Positions 18,273 through 27,025 are shown, numbered from the stretch's first letter. The stretch is 64,000 nucleotides of DNA from Ornatilinea apprima (GCF_001306115.1 NZ_LGCL01000036.1:1-64000), one strand, 5' to 3'. Made by a program: numbers and translations. Notes: generated by a model not told the origin, from the letters alone.

Positions 18273-19220
18273 TCAATTGCGCAGCAGCATCTCGGCTGTG
18301 CGGTCATCGGTTACCAGAACATTGATCAATTTCGCGCGCAGCGCGGCGCGAATGGCAATCCATTTTTCTTCGCCGCCGGCCACACCGATCACCCGGGAGA
18401 TGCGTTTGACCTGGTGTAGTTCCAGACCAATAATGCGGTTGTGGATGGGGTCTTCGATCCGCTCGCCATTTTGATTGAAGTACTGCAGGCAAATATCTCC
18501 AATGGCGCCTTTTGCAACCAGACGGTCGACTTCTTGCGGGGTAAAAATTTCATTTTGCAACACCGCTGAATCCGGGGAAAAAACGCCCAGCCCAACCACG
18601 GCAATCTGCGCGGCAGCGGCCATACTCAGTGCTTTTGAAACCGCGGGGGCATTGATCAGCGCGTTGCGAACTTCCGGTGAATTGACAACACCGGGCGCGC
18701 TGAGAATGATAGGCCTGGCTTCAAAGGCCTGGGCCATCCGGCGAGTCAAATCTACGCCATTGATTTCAGCGTCTGGCTGGCTCATGCCACCTAACATCTG
18801 CACCACACGGATGGCCGGCCAATGTTCAGCGGGCAGCGAGTCTACCACAGAGAGGAGTGAGCTGCCCCAGGTAAGTCCAATGACCTCATCTCCCTTGATG
18901 CTGCGAACCAGCGCTTCGGCAGCCAAAGGTCCCAGCGCGCGGATGACACCTTCACGATTGTAGGAAGGGGGAGTGGTGGTAATGACTTCATCGATGCCAT
19001 ATTTTTTCTCGATGGCGTGTTCCAGGTCTGAGCGGCCGTCTTCAGGGGCGGACAGGCTGATTTGAACGATCTTCTGTTCTCGGGCCTGCTTAAGCATACG
19101 AGACACCTTGATACGAGACAAACCAAGCCGCTTGCCGATTTGCTTCTGGGTCAATCCGTCTTCGTAATATGACTTGGCAATTTTATACAGGATGCGCTGC
19201 TGGTCTATTTCGTCGTACAT
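18273..19220 (-). CDS. SorC-family sugar-responsive transcriptional regulator (leftward)
   Basis: A 315-residue regulator. The N-terminal helix-turn-helix (about 5-55, [24 protein letters not shown]) is followed by a large phosphosugar-binding domain with the family landmarks [31 protein letters not shown] and [11 protein letters not shown]. SorC proteins are tetramers that bind DNA until a phosphorylated sugar is sensed. First gene of the leftward operon, divergent from a second SorC gene (19559). Its promoter (19267-19295) is followed by a palindrome shared with the other promoter. Confidence 0.93.
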   Translation of the reverse strand: MYDEIDQQRILYKIAKSYYEDGLTQKQIGKRLGLSRIKVSRMLKQAREQKIVQISLSAPEDGRSDLEHAIEKKYGIDEVITTTPPSYNREGVIRALGPLAAEALVRSIKGDEVIGLTWGSSLLSVVDSLPAEHWPAIRVVQMLGGMSQPDAEINGVDLTRRMAQAFEARPIILSAPGVVNSPEVRNALINAPAVSKALSMAAAAQIAVVGLGVFSPDSAVLQNEIFTPQEVDRLVAKGAIGDICLQYFNQNGERIEDPIHNRIIGLELHQVKRISRVIGVAGGEEKWIAIRAALRAKLINVLVTDDRTAEMLLRN

Positions 19221-19233
19221 AAGCTTCCGTGAA

Positions 19234-19247
19234 TGAAAATATTTTCA
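19234..19247. promoter_or_regulatory. Palindromic operator of the leftward SorC promoter
   Basis: Perfect 14-bp palindrome TGAAAATATTTTCA, lying about 12-25 bp downstream of the predicted transcription start of the leftward regulator and just before its ATG. An identical copy is at 19456-19469, so it is a strong candidate SorC binding site. Confidence 0.75.
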
Positions 19248-19266
19248 GTATTGAAAATCTGTTTAG

Positions 19267-19295
19267 ATCATACCAAACCCACAGTCTCAAGTCAA
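19267..19295 (-). promoter_or_regulatory. Sigma-70-type promoter of the leftward sugar operon
   Basis: On the minus strand TTGACT (19290-19295), a 17-bp spacer and TATGAT (19267-19272). Both boxes match the consensus at 5 of 6 positions. Points to the SorC gene at 19220. Confidence 0.7.
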
Positions 19296-19305
19296 GTGAA
19301 CATTA

Positions 19306-19321
19306 ATGATCATGTGATCAT
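19306..19321. promoter_or_regulatory. Central palindrome between the two divergent promoters
   Basis: Inverted repeat ATGATCA-TG-TGATCAT, with 7-bp arms. It sits upstream of both promoters, so it could bind an activator or a global regulator; no specific factor is recognised. The rest of the 338-bp intergenic region (19221-19558) holds only the promoters and the paired operators. Confidence 0.45.
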
Positions 19322-19403
19322 ATTGGCTGGAATGGTTGATTTGGAAACAGGACGGCATCTGTGGTTGCAATTGTTTATGTATGGTTATTGGAAATTTGGG
19401 TAC

Positions 19404-19432
19404 TTGACATGCATTTTACAATATGTTAATAT
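19404..19432 (+). promoter_or_regulatory. Sigma-70-type promoter of the rightward sugar operon
   Basis: Consensus TTGACA (19404-19409), a 17-bp spacer, and TAATAT (19427-19432). The operator palindrome at 19455-19470 starts about 15 bp past the predicted transcription start. Confidence 0.7.
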
Positions 19433-19454
19433 GCTTATGAACAATTTTGCAAAT

Positions 19455-19470
19455 ATGAAAATATTTTCAT
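19455..19470. promoter_or_regulatory. Palindromic operator of the rightward SorC promoter
   Basis: Perfect 16-bp palindrome ATGAAAATATTTTCAT containing the same 14-bp core as 19234-19247. Position just past the start of transcription suggests roadblock-type repression. Confidence 0.75.
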
Positions 19471-19558
19471 TAAATGTTCATTGCTGAAATTAACGCACCC
19501 AATTATTGGTAATCCCATCTTTTTAACCGCTCAACTTTATCCACCGAATGGATCTTGC

Positions 19559-20551
19559 ATGGCGAAACTAACCACCAAAGAAGAAATGCGGCTGCTGAGC
19601 AAGGTTGGAAAGCTCTATTATGAAGAAGGGCTTACCCAAAATGAGATCGTCGACAGGCTGCAGCTGTCTCGCGCGAAGATCTCTCGTCTCTTGCAGGCGG
19701 CTCGTGATCGTGGGGTGGTTCAAATCATGGTCATTTCGCCTCCTGGAATTTACCCAGATTTGGAAATGCAAATTGAAACCCGCTACCAGTTGAAAGAAGC
19801 CATTGTGGTCGAAGTAACCGAGCCAGAATCGTCTGAATCTGTCTCGCGTGAACTGGGCGTAGCGGCTGCCAATTACCTTCAGCGCATCATTCGTGAAGAT
19901 GAAACGCTGGGTGTTTCGTGGGGAACCACGCTGAGCCACATGGCTGCATCTCTGCAGCCAAATATCTTTCCTGAAGCGCAGGTGGTGCAATTATTGGGCG
20001 GTTTAGGCGCACCCGAATCGGAAGTGCATGCCACCGATATTTGCCGCCGCATGGCGCGTATGTTGGGCTGCCGGCTGACATTGATGCCTTCACCGGGAAT
20101 CGTGGACCGCCAGGAGATTAAAGATATTATTCTCTCGGACAGTCATGTTCAAAAAGCGTTTGACAGTTTCAGAGATTTATCGACCGTTTTTCTGGGGATT
20201 GGCGCGCCAAATGACCAATCGGTGATGCTGACCTCGGGGACGATCTTAACCCAAAAAGACTTGCAGGAACTGCTCGAGTGCGGCGCGGTTGGGGATATTG
20301 CGCTGCGCTTCTTTGACAAGTTTGGCCAGCCTGTGCGCTCCGAGTTGGATTCGCGGGTAATTGGCATTGGATTAGACCAGTTATGCAAAGTGGATCGGGT
20401 GGTTGGAGTAGCCGGTGGTAGTCACAAGGTAGAAGCCATTTTGGGGGCGCTGCGCGGAAAGCTGGTCAATGTTCTCATCACTGACCAGGTTACGGCTCGG
20501 CGCTTGCTGGAGCCGTTTGGAAATTTCAACGGTGCGCGTGGCAGGAATTAA
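19559..20551 (+). CDS. SorC-family sugar-responsive transcriptional regulator (rightward)
   Basis: A 330-residue paralogue of the leftward SorC regulator. Helix-turn-helix at about 10-60 (YYEEGLTQNEIVDRLQLSRAKISR), then the effector domain with GVSWGTTL, VVQLLGGLG, GIGAPN, GDIALRFFDKFG and VVGVAGGSHK. Start at 19559 aligns with the paralogue; an upstream in-frame ATG at 19481 would overlap the promoter/operator region, although no strong ribosome-binding site marks 19559. First gene of the rightward isomerase/transporter/kinase operon. Two SorC proteins with the same operator imply cross-regulation or different inducers. Confidence 0.92.
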   Translation: MAKLTTKEEMRLLSKVGKLYYEEGLTQNEIVDRLQLSRAKISRLLQAARDRGVVQIMVISPPGIYPDLEMQIETRYQLKEAIVVEVTEPESSESVSRELGVAAANYLQRIIREDETLGVSWGTTLSHMAASLQPNIFPEAQVVQLLGGLGAPESEVHATDICRRMARMLGCRLTLMPSPGIVDRQEIKDIILSDSHVQKAFDSFRDLSTVFLGIGAPNDQSVMLTSGTILTQKDLQELLECGAVGDIALRFFDKFGQPVRSELDSRVIGIGLDQLCKVDRVVGVAGGSHKVEAILGALRGKLVNVLITDQVTARRLLEPFGNFNGARGRN

Positions 20552-20614
20552 TGTGTGATTTTGCAACACAGGTTGCTTAAAACAAGAAATCAATTGTATG
20601 AGGAGAGGTAAAAA

Positions 20615-22027
20615 ATGGCCAAAGCGACATTGGGTTTGATTGTTGGTAACCGGGATTTCTTTCCCAGCCGGTTTGTAACGGAAGGAAGAAATGATTTGCT
20701 GCAACTGTTCAAAGAAATGGACATTGAGGCGATTGTCATTGATGAGAAAGAAACCAATCTGGGCGGTGTTGAAACCCGCTCGGAGGCAAAAATTTGTGGC
20801 GAATTGTTCAAAAAGAATATTGACAAAATCGAAGGTGTGCTGGTCATTTTGCCCAATTTTGGAAATGAGCTTGGTATTGCTGAAACGCTGCGAATTTCTG
20901 GCTTGAATGTGCCGGTGTTGGTGCAGGCTTATCCGGATGATGTGCAGAAAATGAGCCTGGAAGGCCGGCGCGATTCTTTCTGTGGCAAGTTCTCGGCCTG
21001 CAACGTTTTGCGCCAATATGGATACGCATATTCGCTGACTGCCAATCACACTGTTCACCCGAAGTCGGAAAGTTTCCGCAAGGACCTGGAAAAATTTGTG
21101 GCGGTCTGTAAAGTGGTCAAGGGCCTGAAGAAGGCCCGCCTTGGCGCGATCGGCGCGCGCCCGGACGCCTTTAAGACGGTGCGCTTTAGTGAAAAACTGT
21201 TTGAACGCTCCGGAATCAGTGTTACCACGGTTGACCTCTCGGAGATTATCGGTAATGCCAGCCGCTTGAAAGACACCGATTCGCAAGTTGTGAGCAAGCT
21301 GGATGAAATCAAGAGCTACGTCCCAACGCAAAAAGTACCGGCTGCCTCGCTGTTGAAAATGGCGAAGTTGGGTCTGGTAATTGAGAATTGGATGAATGAT
21401 AACGAAATCGATGCCACTGCTATACAGTGCTGGGAATCGATCCAGAAGAATTACGGGGTCAATGTTTGCGGCCTGATGAGCATGATGGGTGAAAAACTAT
21501 TACCGAGCGCGTGCGAAGTGGATGTGGCGGGCGTTTTGGGTATGTATGCTTTGACCCTGGCTTCTGGCAAACCCAGCGCGCTGGTGGATTGGAACAACAA
21601 TTACGGCGATGACCCGAATAAGTGTGTGCTCTTCCACTGCGGCAACTTCCCCAAGTCTTTCTATGACGACAAAGTGGAAATGTACCTGGCAGATGTTCTG
21701 GGGACGACTTTGGGTAATGAAAATGTGTACGGCGCTCTGGCGGGCCGCATTCCAAGTGGACCTTTGACTTACGCGCGCGTCAGCACCGACGATGTGAACG
21801 GAAAAATTCGCACTTACTTTGGCGAGGGCCGCTTTACGGATGATGAGCTCCCGACCTTTGGCGGCCGCGGCGTCATCGAAATCCCCAATATGCAGACCTT
21901 GCTGCAGAACCTTTGCAAGGGTGGGTTTGAGCATCATGTCGGTATCAGCCGATCTCACGTTGCGGGTGTTCTGGAAGAGGCGTTTGGCACGTATCTAGGA
22001 TGGGAAGTTTACTATCACAAAGGATAG
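20615..22027 (+). CDS. L-fucose/L-arabinose isomerase-family protein
   Basis: A 470-residue enzyme of the fucose/arabinose isomerase superfamily (COG2407-like), which interconverts an aldose and its ketose using a divalent metal. Supporting segments: N-terminal LGLIVGNRDFFP, the central WESIQKNYGVNVCGLMSMMGEKLLPSACEVD-type region where the metal-binding Glu (MMGE) and Asp (CEVD) fall, VDWNNNYGDD, and late FHCGNFP and HHVGISRSH, which contribute His ligands. AGGAGAGG precedes the ATG. The family also contains sugar isomerases with unusual substrates, so L-fucose or L-arabinose should not be assumed. Likely makes the ketose for one of the FGGY kinases. Confidence 0.82.
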   Translation: MAKATLGLIVGNRDFFPSRFVTEGRNDLLQLFKEMDIEAIVIDEKETNLGGVETRSEAKICGELFKKNIDKIEGVLVILPNFGNELGIAETLRISGLNVPVLVQAYPDDVQKMSLEGRRDSFCGKFSACNVLRQYGYAYSLTANHTVHPKSESFRKDLEKFVAVCKVVKGLKKARLGAIGARPDAFKTVRFSEKLFERSGISVTTVDLSEIIGNASRLKDTDSQVVSKLDEIKSYVPTQKVPAASLLKMAKLGLVIENWMNDNEIDATAIQCWESIQKNYGVNVCGLMSMMGEKLLPSACEVDVAGVLGMYALTLASGKPSALVDWNNNYGDDPNKCVLFHCGNFPKSFYDDKVEMYLADVLGTTLGNENVYGALAGRIPSGPLTYARVSTDDVNGKIRTYFGEGRFTDDELPTFGGRGVIEIPNMQTLLQNLCKGGFEHHVGISRSHVAGVLEEAFGTYLGWEVYYHKG

Positions 22028-22092
22028 TGGACTGGATTAGATACGCCTGCTAACCTGACGATCTTCCGGTATGAAAGAACCATCACGGTTAG

Positions 22093-22102
22093 AGGAGGTG
22101 AT
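22093..22102 (+). other. Orphan extended Shine-Dalgarno-like sequence in the binding-protein leader
   Basis: AGGAGGTGAT is a 10-nt perfect complement of the 16S rRNA 3' end, but no start codon lies 4-12 bases downstream. The binding-protein gene starts 127 nt later with its own AGAGGAG. Confidence 0.6.
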
Positions 22103-22228
22103 AATAAGGTTAGGAAGCGAGAAGAGAGAACCTTAAGAAAATGCAGTCAGTATTTGGCTGCAGAGCTCAAAATGGAGCGAAGCAACAGCTTTCTGAATTC
22201 TCTACCAATAAAGAGGAGATCTCAACAA

Positions 22229-23251
22229 ATGAAGAAGCTTTTTGGAATTCTGAGTGTTTTGATCATTGCTGCTTTCATTCTCGGCGCATGCGCACCGAAA
22301 GCCGCTGCCCCGGCCGCCGACGATGGCGAAAAGAAGATCAAAATCTGTTTTGTTTTCCAGGACCTGGAAACTGAATTCTGGGTAGCCGGCCACAAAGCGA
22401 TCACCGAAACCCTGGCCAGCAAAGGCATTGAAGTTTTGGAGCGCAATGCTAACGAAGATGCCAACCGCAGCTTGGAAATGGTTAAGGACTGCATCACCCA
22501 GGGCGTCGACGGCATCATGCTGATCCCGCAAGATGGTGAAAGCGCTGTGAATATCATTGGCGTTGCCAACGAAGCCGGTATTCCGATTGGTATCTTCAAT
22601 CGCCCGCCTTCCAATGATAGCAACCCTGCGATCGTGATTGTTGCTGACAACGAAGCCATTGCTGAAGACGCTGTTGAATATATGGCGCAGCAGGCTCAGA
22701 AACTTGGCCGCCAGGTTACTCCCTTAATCATGGTTGGCGATCTGGGTGACCCCAATGCCGTTGGCCGCCGCCAGGGCTTTATGAATGTCATCGAAAAATA
22801 CCCTGATCTGTGGACGACCGCTCCGATCGAAGTCCCGACCAAATGGGACGCCGCTGTTGCTCAGGCTGGTCTCGAGAACGCCATGCAGGCGAACCCGGAT
22901 GTTGACTTCCTGTTCACTTCTTCTGACTTCATGTTCCCGCTGATCCAGGGCGTGTTGGAACCGCTTGGAAAATGGGCGAAAGTTGGAGAAGAGAACCATG
23001 TGATCATGGGTGGTCTGGACGGTGATGTGACGGCCTGCCGCTTACTGAAAGAAGGTTGGATTGACGCGACTGGTGTGCAAGACCTGTATTTCGAAGCTGA
23101 CTCTCTAATGACCGCGATGCTTTCTTCCATCGCTTTGGGTGAGAAGACCCCCGAGAACTGGATTGACGATCCTGGTTTCGCTTTGACCGGTGGAAACCTG
23201 GCCGAGCGCGAAATGGATATGTGGGGCTGCAAACTCCTGGCTGAGAAGTAA
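22229..23251 (+). CDS. Sugar ABC transporter substrate-binding lipoprotein (RbsB-like)
   Basis: A 340-residue periplasmic-binding-protein type 1 domain on a lipoprotein anchor. Signal peptide with lipobox LGAC (Cys at about 21), then an Ala-rich linker and two Rossmann-like lobes beginning KIKICFVFQDLETEFW and carrying the family's QGVDGIMLIPQD and VGDLGDPNAVGRRQGF segments. Relatives bind ribose, xylose, arabinose, allose or other monosaccharides in the extracytoplasmic space. Start at 22229 chosen for AGAGGAG and the signal peptide. The leader has an orphan Shine-Dalgarno-like sequence and the gene is followed by a strong hairpin. Confidence 0.92.
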   Translation: MKKLFGILSVLIIAAFILGACAPKAAAPAADDGEKKIKICFVFQDLETEFWVAGHKAITETLASKGIEVLERNANEDANRSLEMVKDCITQGVDGIMLIPQDGESAVNIIGVANEAGIPIGIFNRPPSNDSNPAIVIVADNEAIAEDAVEYMAQQAQKLGRQVTPLIMVGDLGDPNAVGRRQGFMNVIEKYPDLWTTAPIEVPTKWDAAVAQAGLENAMQANPDVDFLFTSSDFMFPLIQGVLEPLGKWAKVGEENHVIMGGLDGDVTACRLLKEGWIDATGVQDLYFEADSLMTAMLSSIALGEKTPENWIDDPGFALTGGNLAEREMDMWGCKLLAEK

Positions 23252-23277
23252 GCGCAGCTACTTTTACAGCACTTCGA

Positions 23278-23306
23278 TTGGGGGGCAGGCATTGCCTGCC
23301 CCCCAA
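23278..23306 (+). other. Stem-loop between the sugar-binding protein and its permease
   Basis: Near-perfect inverted repeat with 14-bp arms (23278-23291 and 23293-23306), very GC-rich, followed by A rather than T residues. It is not a standard terminator; it probably stabilises the binding-protein mRNA end or limits expression of the permeases. Confidence 0.65.
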
Positions 23307-23388
23307 AAAACTCGAATTTGGTCTCTCATCCTGAATTTCCTGAGCACCCACTCTTGCTTCATTTTCAACTAGAAGGACTTTTCGCACA

Positions 23389-24474
23389 ATGACGACGATT
23401 AACCTAGAGAAATCCAAAACATGGGTAAAGGTGCAGCAATTTTTCCATCGAATGCTGTTGTCTGAGTATTTTGTGCTTTACCTGTGCTTGTTTTATTTTG
23501 TCGTTCTTATACCATTTGTTCCCATCATTGCATCAGGCAGAAACCTGACGAATTTATTTTCCAATATCTGGCCGTTATTTGCGATTGCGCTGGGGCAAAC
23601 ATTTGTGTTAATTATTGCCGGCATTGACCTTTCCCAAGGGTCGATTATGGCCGTCTCGTCTGTAGTTGGGGCGGTCATCATCACCAATCAGGTCGATCCG
23701 ATTTTATTTACCAAAAGTCCTTTATGGGGGAGCGTGGTGTCAGAGTCTGGCGGCTTGCTGGCCGGTCAGAGCTATGCCATACCGGTTGCGATTCTTGCCA
23801 TGCTGATGACGGGTGTGATTATTGGTTTTATCAATGGTATCTCTGTGGCCTGGTTCAAGATTCCGGCGTTTATGGTAACGCTGGTGACCCAAATTTTCTT
23901 CTCTGCCTTTGCAATCTATTTAACCAAGTCTGAAAATGTTATCCACCTGCCCAAAGAGTTTACTGCTATTGGTAACGGGACCCTGTTTGGCATGTCTTTG
24001 CTGCCATACACGCTGTTCTTGACCCTGGCTTTAGCTGCGTGCGCCCATTTTTTGCTCAGCCAAACCGTATTCGGCCGCTGGCTTTATGCAATTGGAAACA
24101 ATGTGCGCACGGCGGTTGTCTCGGGCGTGCCAACCGAAAAAGTAGTCGTTCTGGCTTATGTGTTCAGTGGTTTCTGCGCTTCTTTTGGCGCTGTGCTGTA
24201 CACGGCCCGGTTGGAAGCCGGGCGGCCGACTTTGGGCGCGAACCTGCTGCTGGATATTGTGGGCGCGGCTGTGATTGGCGGCGCCAGCCTTTCGGGCGGC
24301 AAAGGCAAAGTGGTCTGGACGCTGTTCGGCGTTCTCTTCTTGATGCTACTGGCAAATTCGCTGAGCCTGTTGAATGTGCCATACTTCACCATTTACATGG
24401 TGAAAGGTGGAGTCATTTTGCTGGCCGCGCTGGTGGATGTTACCCGCACACGCATTTTACAAAGAAACGCATAG
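23389..24474 (+). CDS. Sugar ABC transporter permease 1 (RbsC-like)
   Basis: A 361-residue integral membrane protein with about 8-10 hydrophobic segments. The BPD_transp_2 family signature is present: ALGQTFVLIIAGIDLSQGSIMAVSS near the N-terminus, VTLVTQIFFSAFAIYLT in the middle, and GAAVIGGASLSGGKGKVVWTLFGVLFL in the C-terminal half. Together with the second permease (26000-27025) it would form a heterodimeric channel, with the two-domain ATPase encoded between them. It starts 137 nt after the binding-protein gene, beyond a stem-loop. Confidence 0.92.
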   Translation: MTTINLEKSKTWVKVQQFFHRMLLSEYFVLYLCLFYFVVLIPFVPIIASGRNLTNLFSNIWPLFAIALGQTFVLIIAGIDLSQGSIMAVSSVVGAVIITNQVDPILFTKSPLWGSVVSESGGLLAGQSYAIPVAILAMLMTGVIIGFINGISVAWFKIPAFMVTLVTQIFFSAFAIYLTKSENVIHLPKEFTAIGNGTLFGMSLLPYTLFLTLALAACAHFLLSQTVFGRWLYAIGNNVRTAVVSGVPTEKVVVLAYVFSGFCASFGAVLYTARLEAGRPTLGANLLLDIVGAAVIGGASLSGGKGKVVWTLFGVLFLMLLANSLSLLNVPYFTIYMVKGGVILLAALVDVTRTRILQRNA

Positions 24475-24492
24475 GGTGAAGGAGCGAAATTG

Positions 24493-26013
24493 ATGAGAAA
24501 TGTTATTTTGGAATTCAAAGCGATTAATAAGAGCTTCTTCGGCGTTCAAGTGTTGGAGGGTGTTTCCTTTCAGCTTGAGCAGGGCAGTGTGTTGGGCTTA
24601 ATCGGTGAGAATGGGGCGGGGAAAACCACCATGATGAATATTTTGGGCGGTGTTATCCCCTATGATTCAGGCGAGCTGCTTTTGCGGGGCGAGCATTATC
24701 GACCAGAAAATCCAGGAGACGCGCAGAAAGCCGGGATTGGTTTCATTCACCAGGAATTAAACCTTTTTACCAATTTAAGCATCGCCGAAAACCTGTTCAT
24801 TGAGTCGTTTCCCCGAGTTAAAGGAATGCCCTTTATTGATCGTAAAACCATTCACGATCATACAAAAGAATTTCTACAGATGGTCGACCTTGAGTTTTCG
24901 CCCGATGTACTTGTAGAGCGATTATCACCAGGCGAGCGACAGCTGGTTGAAATTGCCAAAGCGCTGAGTTCGGATGCGCAAATCATCATCTTTGATGAGC
25001 CGACCACCTCACTGACCAATCGGGAGACTGAGAGGTTGTTCAACATTATCGAGCGCCTCAAGAAGGACGGCCGGTCGATCATTTATATTTCCCACATTCT
25101 GGGTGATGTAAAGCGCCTCGCCGACAACATTCTGGTTTTGCGCGACGGATCGGTGGTGGGCGGAGGCTCTGCCAATGATTTTGACATCAACCGCATGATT
25201 TCCATGATGGTTGGGCGCGACATTACTCAGCTCTATCCTTCTCGCAAAACCGCACCCACTACCACCCCTGTTCTCTCCGTCAATGGGTTGCGGCAGTCGG
25301 GTATTGTGGAAAACATCAATCTCCAACTGCACAAAAAAGAGATTTTAGGCATGTTCGGGTTGATGGGGTCGGGACGCTCTGAGCTGGCGCGCATCATCTT
25401 CGGCCTCGACCCATACGAATCGGGTGAAATTGTCATCAATGGAAAGAAGGCCAGCCGCGTAAATCCGCGAACCAGCATTGCCAATGAGATCGCCTTTGTG
25501 ACTGAGAACCGCCGTGAAGAAGGTCTGCTCATGAACCTGCCTGTGGCGGATAATATTGGGCTGGTTGCGCTGCCGACCTACTCCACGCAACGGCTCAGGA
25601 GGGTTGACCGCTCGCGCATCACGAAAGCGATTGACGATGTGACGGATTTGCTGAAGATCAAAGTGGCGAATGTGCACAAAAGCCTGGCAAAAGGTCTCAG
25701 CGGCGGCAACCAGCAGAAGGCAGTGATCGGAAAGTGGTTGCTTTCCAGGCCCAGCGTTCTGATTGTGGACGAGCCGACTCGCGGTATTGACGTGGGCGCG
25801 AAGTATGAGGTGTATAACATCATCAATGATCTGTCTGCGGAGGGTGCCTGCGTGCTCTTCATTTCTTCTGAACTTGAAGAACTGATGGGTGTGTGTGACC
25901 GCATTCTGGTGATGAGCTATGGCGAAATCACGGGTGAATTTGTCCGCGAGGAATTTAATAAAGAAAGTATTCTGCGCGCTGCATTCAGGGAGAATGGAAA
26001 TGGCTCAAAGTAA
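24493..26013 (+). CDS. Sugar ABC transporter ATP-binding protein with two ABC domains (RbsA/XylG-like)
   Basis: A 506-residue ATPase with two nucleotide-binding domains. Domain 1: Walker A GENGAGKTT, signature LSPGERQ, Walker B IIIFDEPT. Domain 2: degenerate Walker A region GLMGSGRSE, signature LSGGNQQK, Walker B VLIVDEPTRGID. The weaker second P-loop is normal for this subfamily. AAGGAG precedes ATG 24493; the TTG just before is too close. It powers import through the two flanking permeases, and the downstream permease gene overlaps its 3' end by 14 bp. Confidence 0.94.
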   Translation: MRNVILEFKAINKSFFGVQVLEGVSFQLEQGSVLGLIGENGAGKTTMMNILGGVIPYDSGELLLRGEHYRPENPGDAQKAGIGFIHQELNLFTNLSIAENLFIESFPRVKGMPFIDRKTIHDHTKEFLQMVDLEFSPDVLVERLSPGERQLVEIAKALSSDAQIIIFDEPTTSLTNRETERLFNIIERLKKDGRSIIYISHILGDVKRLADNILVLRDGSVVGGGSANDFDINRMISMMVGRDITQLYPSRKTAPTTTPVLSVNGLRQSGIVENINLQLHKKEILGMFGLMGSGRSELARIIFGLDPYESGEIVINGKKASRVNPRTSIANEIAFVTENRREEGLLMNLPVADNIGLVALPTYSTQRLRRVDRSRITKAIDDVTDLLKIKVANVHKSLAKGLSGGNQQKAVIGKWLLSRPSVLIVDEPTRGIDVGAKYEVYNIINDLSAEGACVLFISSELEELMGVCDRILVMSYGEITGEFVREEFNKESILRAAFRENGNGSK

Positions 26014-27025
26014 TCATAAACTGCTGATGCTGGCCCTTAAGAACACGCCGATCATTCTTTTTGTCGTTGTTTTTGTGGTCTTCGGTGTGCTTTCGCCCAG
26101 GTTTTTCTCGCTGCAAAATTTTGAAAACCTGCTCCGACAATCATCTTACATCGGCATTATCGCGGTAGGTATGACGTTTGTACTGCTGACGGGCGGGATT
26201 GACCTATCCGTTGGGGCGATTATGTATGTGGCCGCTGTGATCTTTGGAAAGATGGTTGAAGCGGGGATGAACCCCTGGCTGGCGGTGGCGGCCGGTATGC
26301 TGGCCGGCACGTTTTTTGGCGCGATCAACGCGTTCTTCATTACGAAACTCAAAATTATTCCGTTCATGGTTACCCTGGGAACGTTAACTGCGCTGCGCGG
26401 CCTGGGACTATTCATGACCAAATCGTATCCGCTGCATATACCTGACAATGTAAAGATCGGCGCAATTAAGTTTTTTGGGTTTATTCCTGTGCCGATTTTC
26501 TTGTTTGGTCTGGTGGTGCTGATTGCCTTTCTGGTGCTCAATCTCACACCTATTGGCCGGCAGATTTACGCGGTGGGGAATGATGTTGAAGCAGCTAAGA
26601 AAGCCGGTTTGAACACCAACCGCGTTCTCGCTACGGTTTACATTATCAGTGGTTTCTGCGCGGCGATGGGTGGTCTGATTGCCCTTTCGATGCAGGGATC
26701 CGTTCAGGCCGGATTTGGCACCGGTGACGAGTTCGACGCGATTGCCGGTTCGGTTTTGGGCGGCACAAGCCTGTTCGGCGGTGTGGGCACGGTTTTCCCC
26801 GGCACGGTTCTCGGCATGGTGCTGATCCAGATGATTCAAGCCGGGCTTGTGTACATCCAATTGGATCTGTATATCCAGCCTTTGGTAACGGCGGGGGTGA
26901 TTTTCCTGGCGGTGTTTATTGATGCCTTCCGCAGCGGGTTGTTGAAGAAGATGGAGCGCCGCAATATCCGCATGCAGCGCGAGACTGAGACGAAAACGGA
27001 AGTTAATACCGTACCAACTTCTTAA
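26000..27025 (+). CDS. Sugar ABC transporter permease 2 (RbsC-like)
   Basis: A 341-residue membrane protein of the same family as permease 1, but clearly divergent from it. It has the core VGMTFVLLTGGIDLSVGAIMYVAAV, MVTLGTLTALRGLGLFM, GRQIYAVGNDVEAAKKAGLN, and GTSLFGGVGTVFPGTVLGMVLIQMI. The polar C-terminal tail has many Arg and Glu residues. Start at 26000 is set by AGGGAG eight bases upstream inside the ATPase gene. Two different permeases around one fused ATPase implies a heterodimeric channel. Confidence 0.92.
   Translation: MAQSNHKLLMLALKNTPIILFVVVFVVFGVLSPRFFSLQNFENLLRQSSYIGIIAVGMTFVLLTGGIDLSVGAIMYVAAVIFGKMVEAGMNPWLAVAAGMLAGTFFGAINAFFITKLKIIPFMVTLGTLTALRGLGLFMTKSYPLHIPDNVKIGAIKFFGFIPVPIFLFGLVVLIAFLVLNLTPIGRQIYAVGNDVEAAKKAGLNTNRVLATVYIISGFCAAMGGLIALSMQGSVQAGFGTGDEFDAIAGSVLGGTSLFGGVGTVFPGTVLGMVLIQMIQAGLVYIQLDLYIQPLVTAGVIFLAVFIDAFRSGLLKKMERRNIRMQRETETKTEVNTVPTS

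Noticed and set aside
20381-21331. 316-codon minus-strand reading frame overlapping the isomerase and SorC genes
   Set aside because: It is antisense to two strongly supported genes and its translation shows no motifs.
22141-22374. 77-codon reading frame overlapping the start of the RbsB-like gene
   Set aside because: It runs out of frame over the well-supported lipoprotein signal peptide and resembles nothing.
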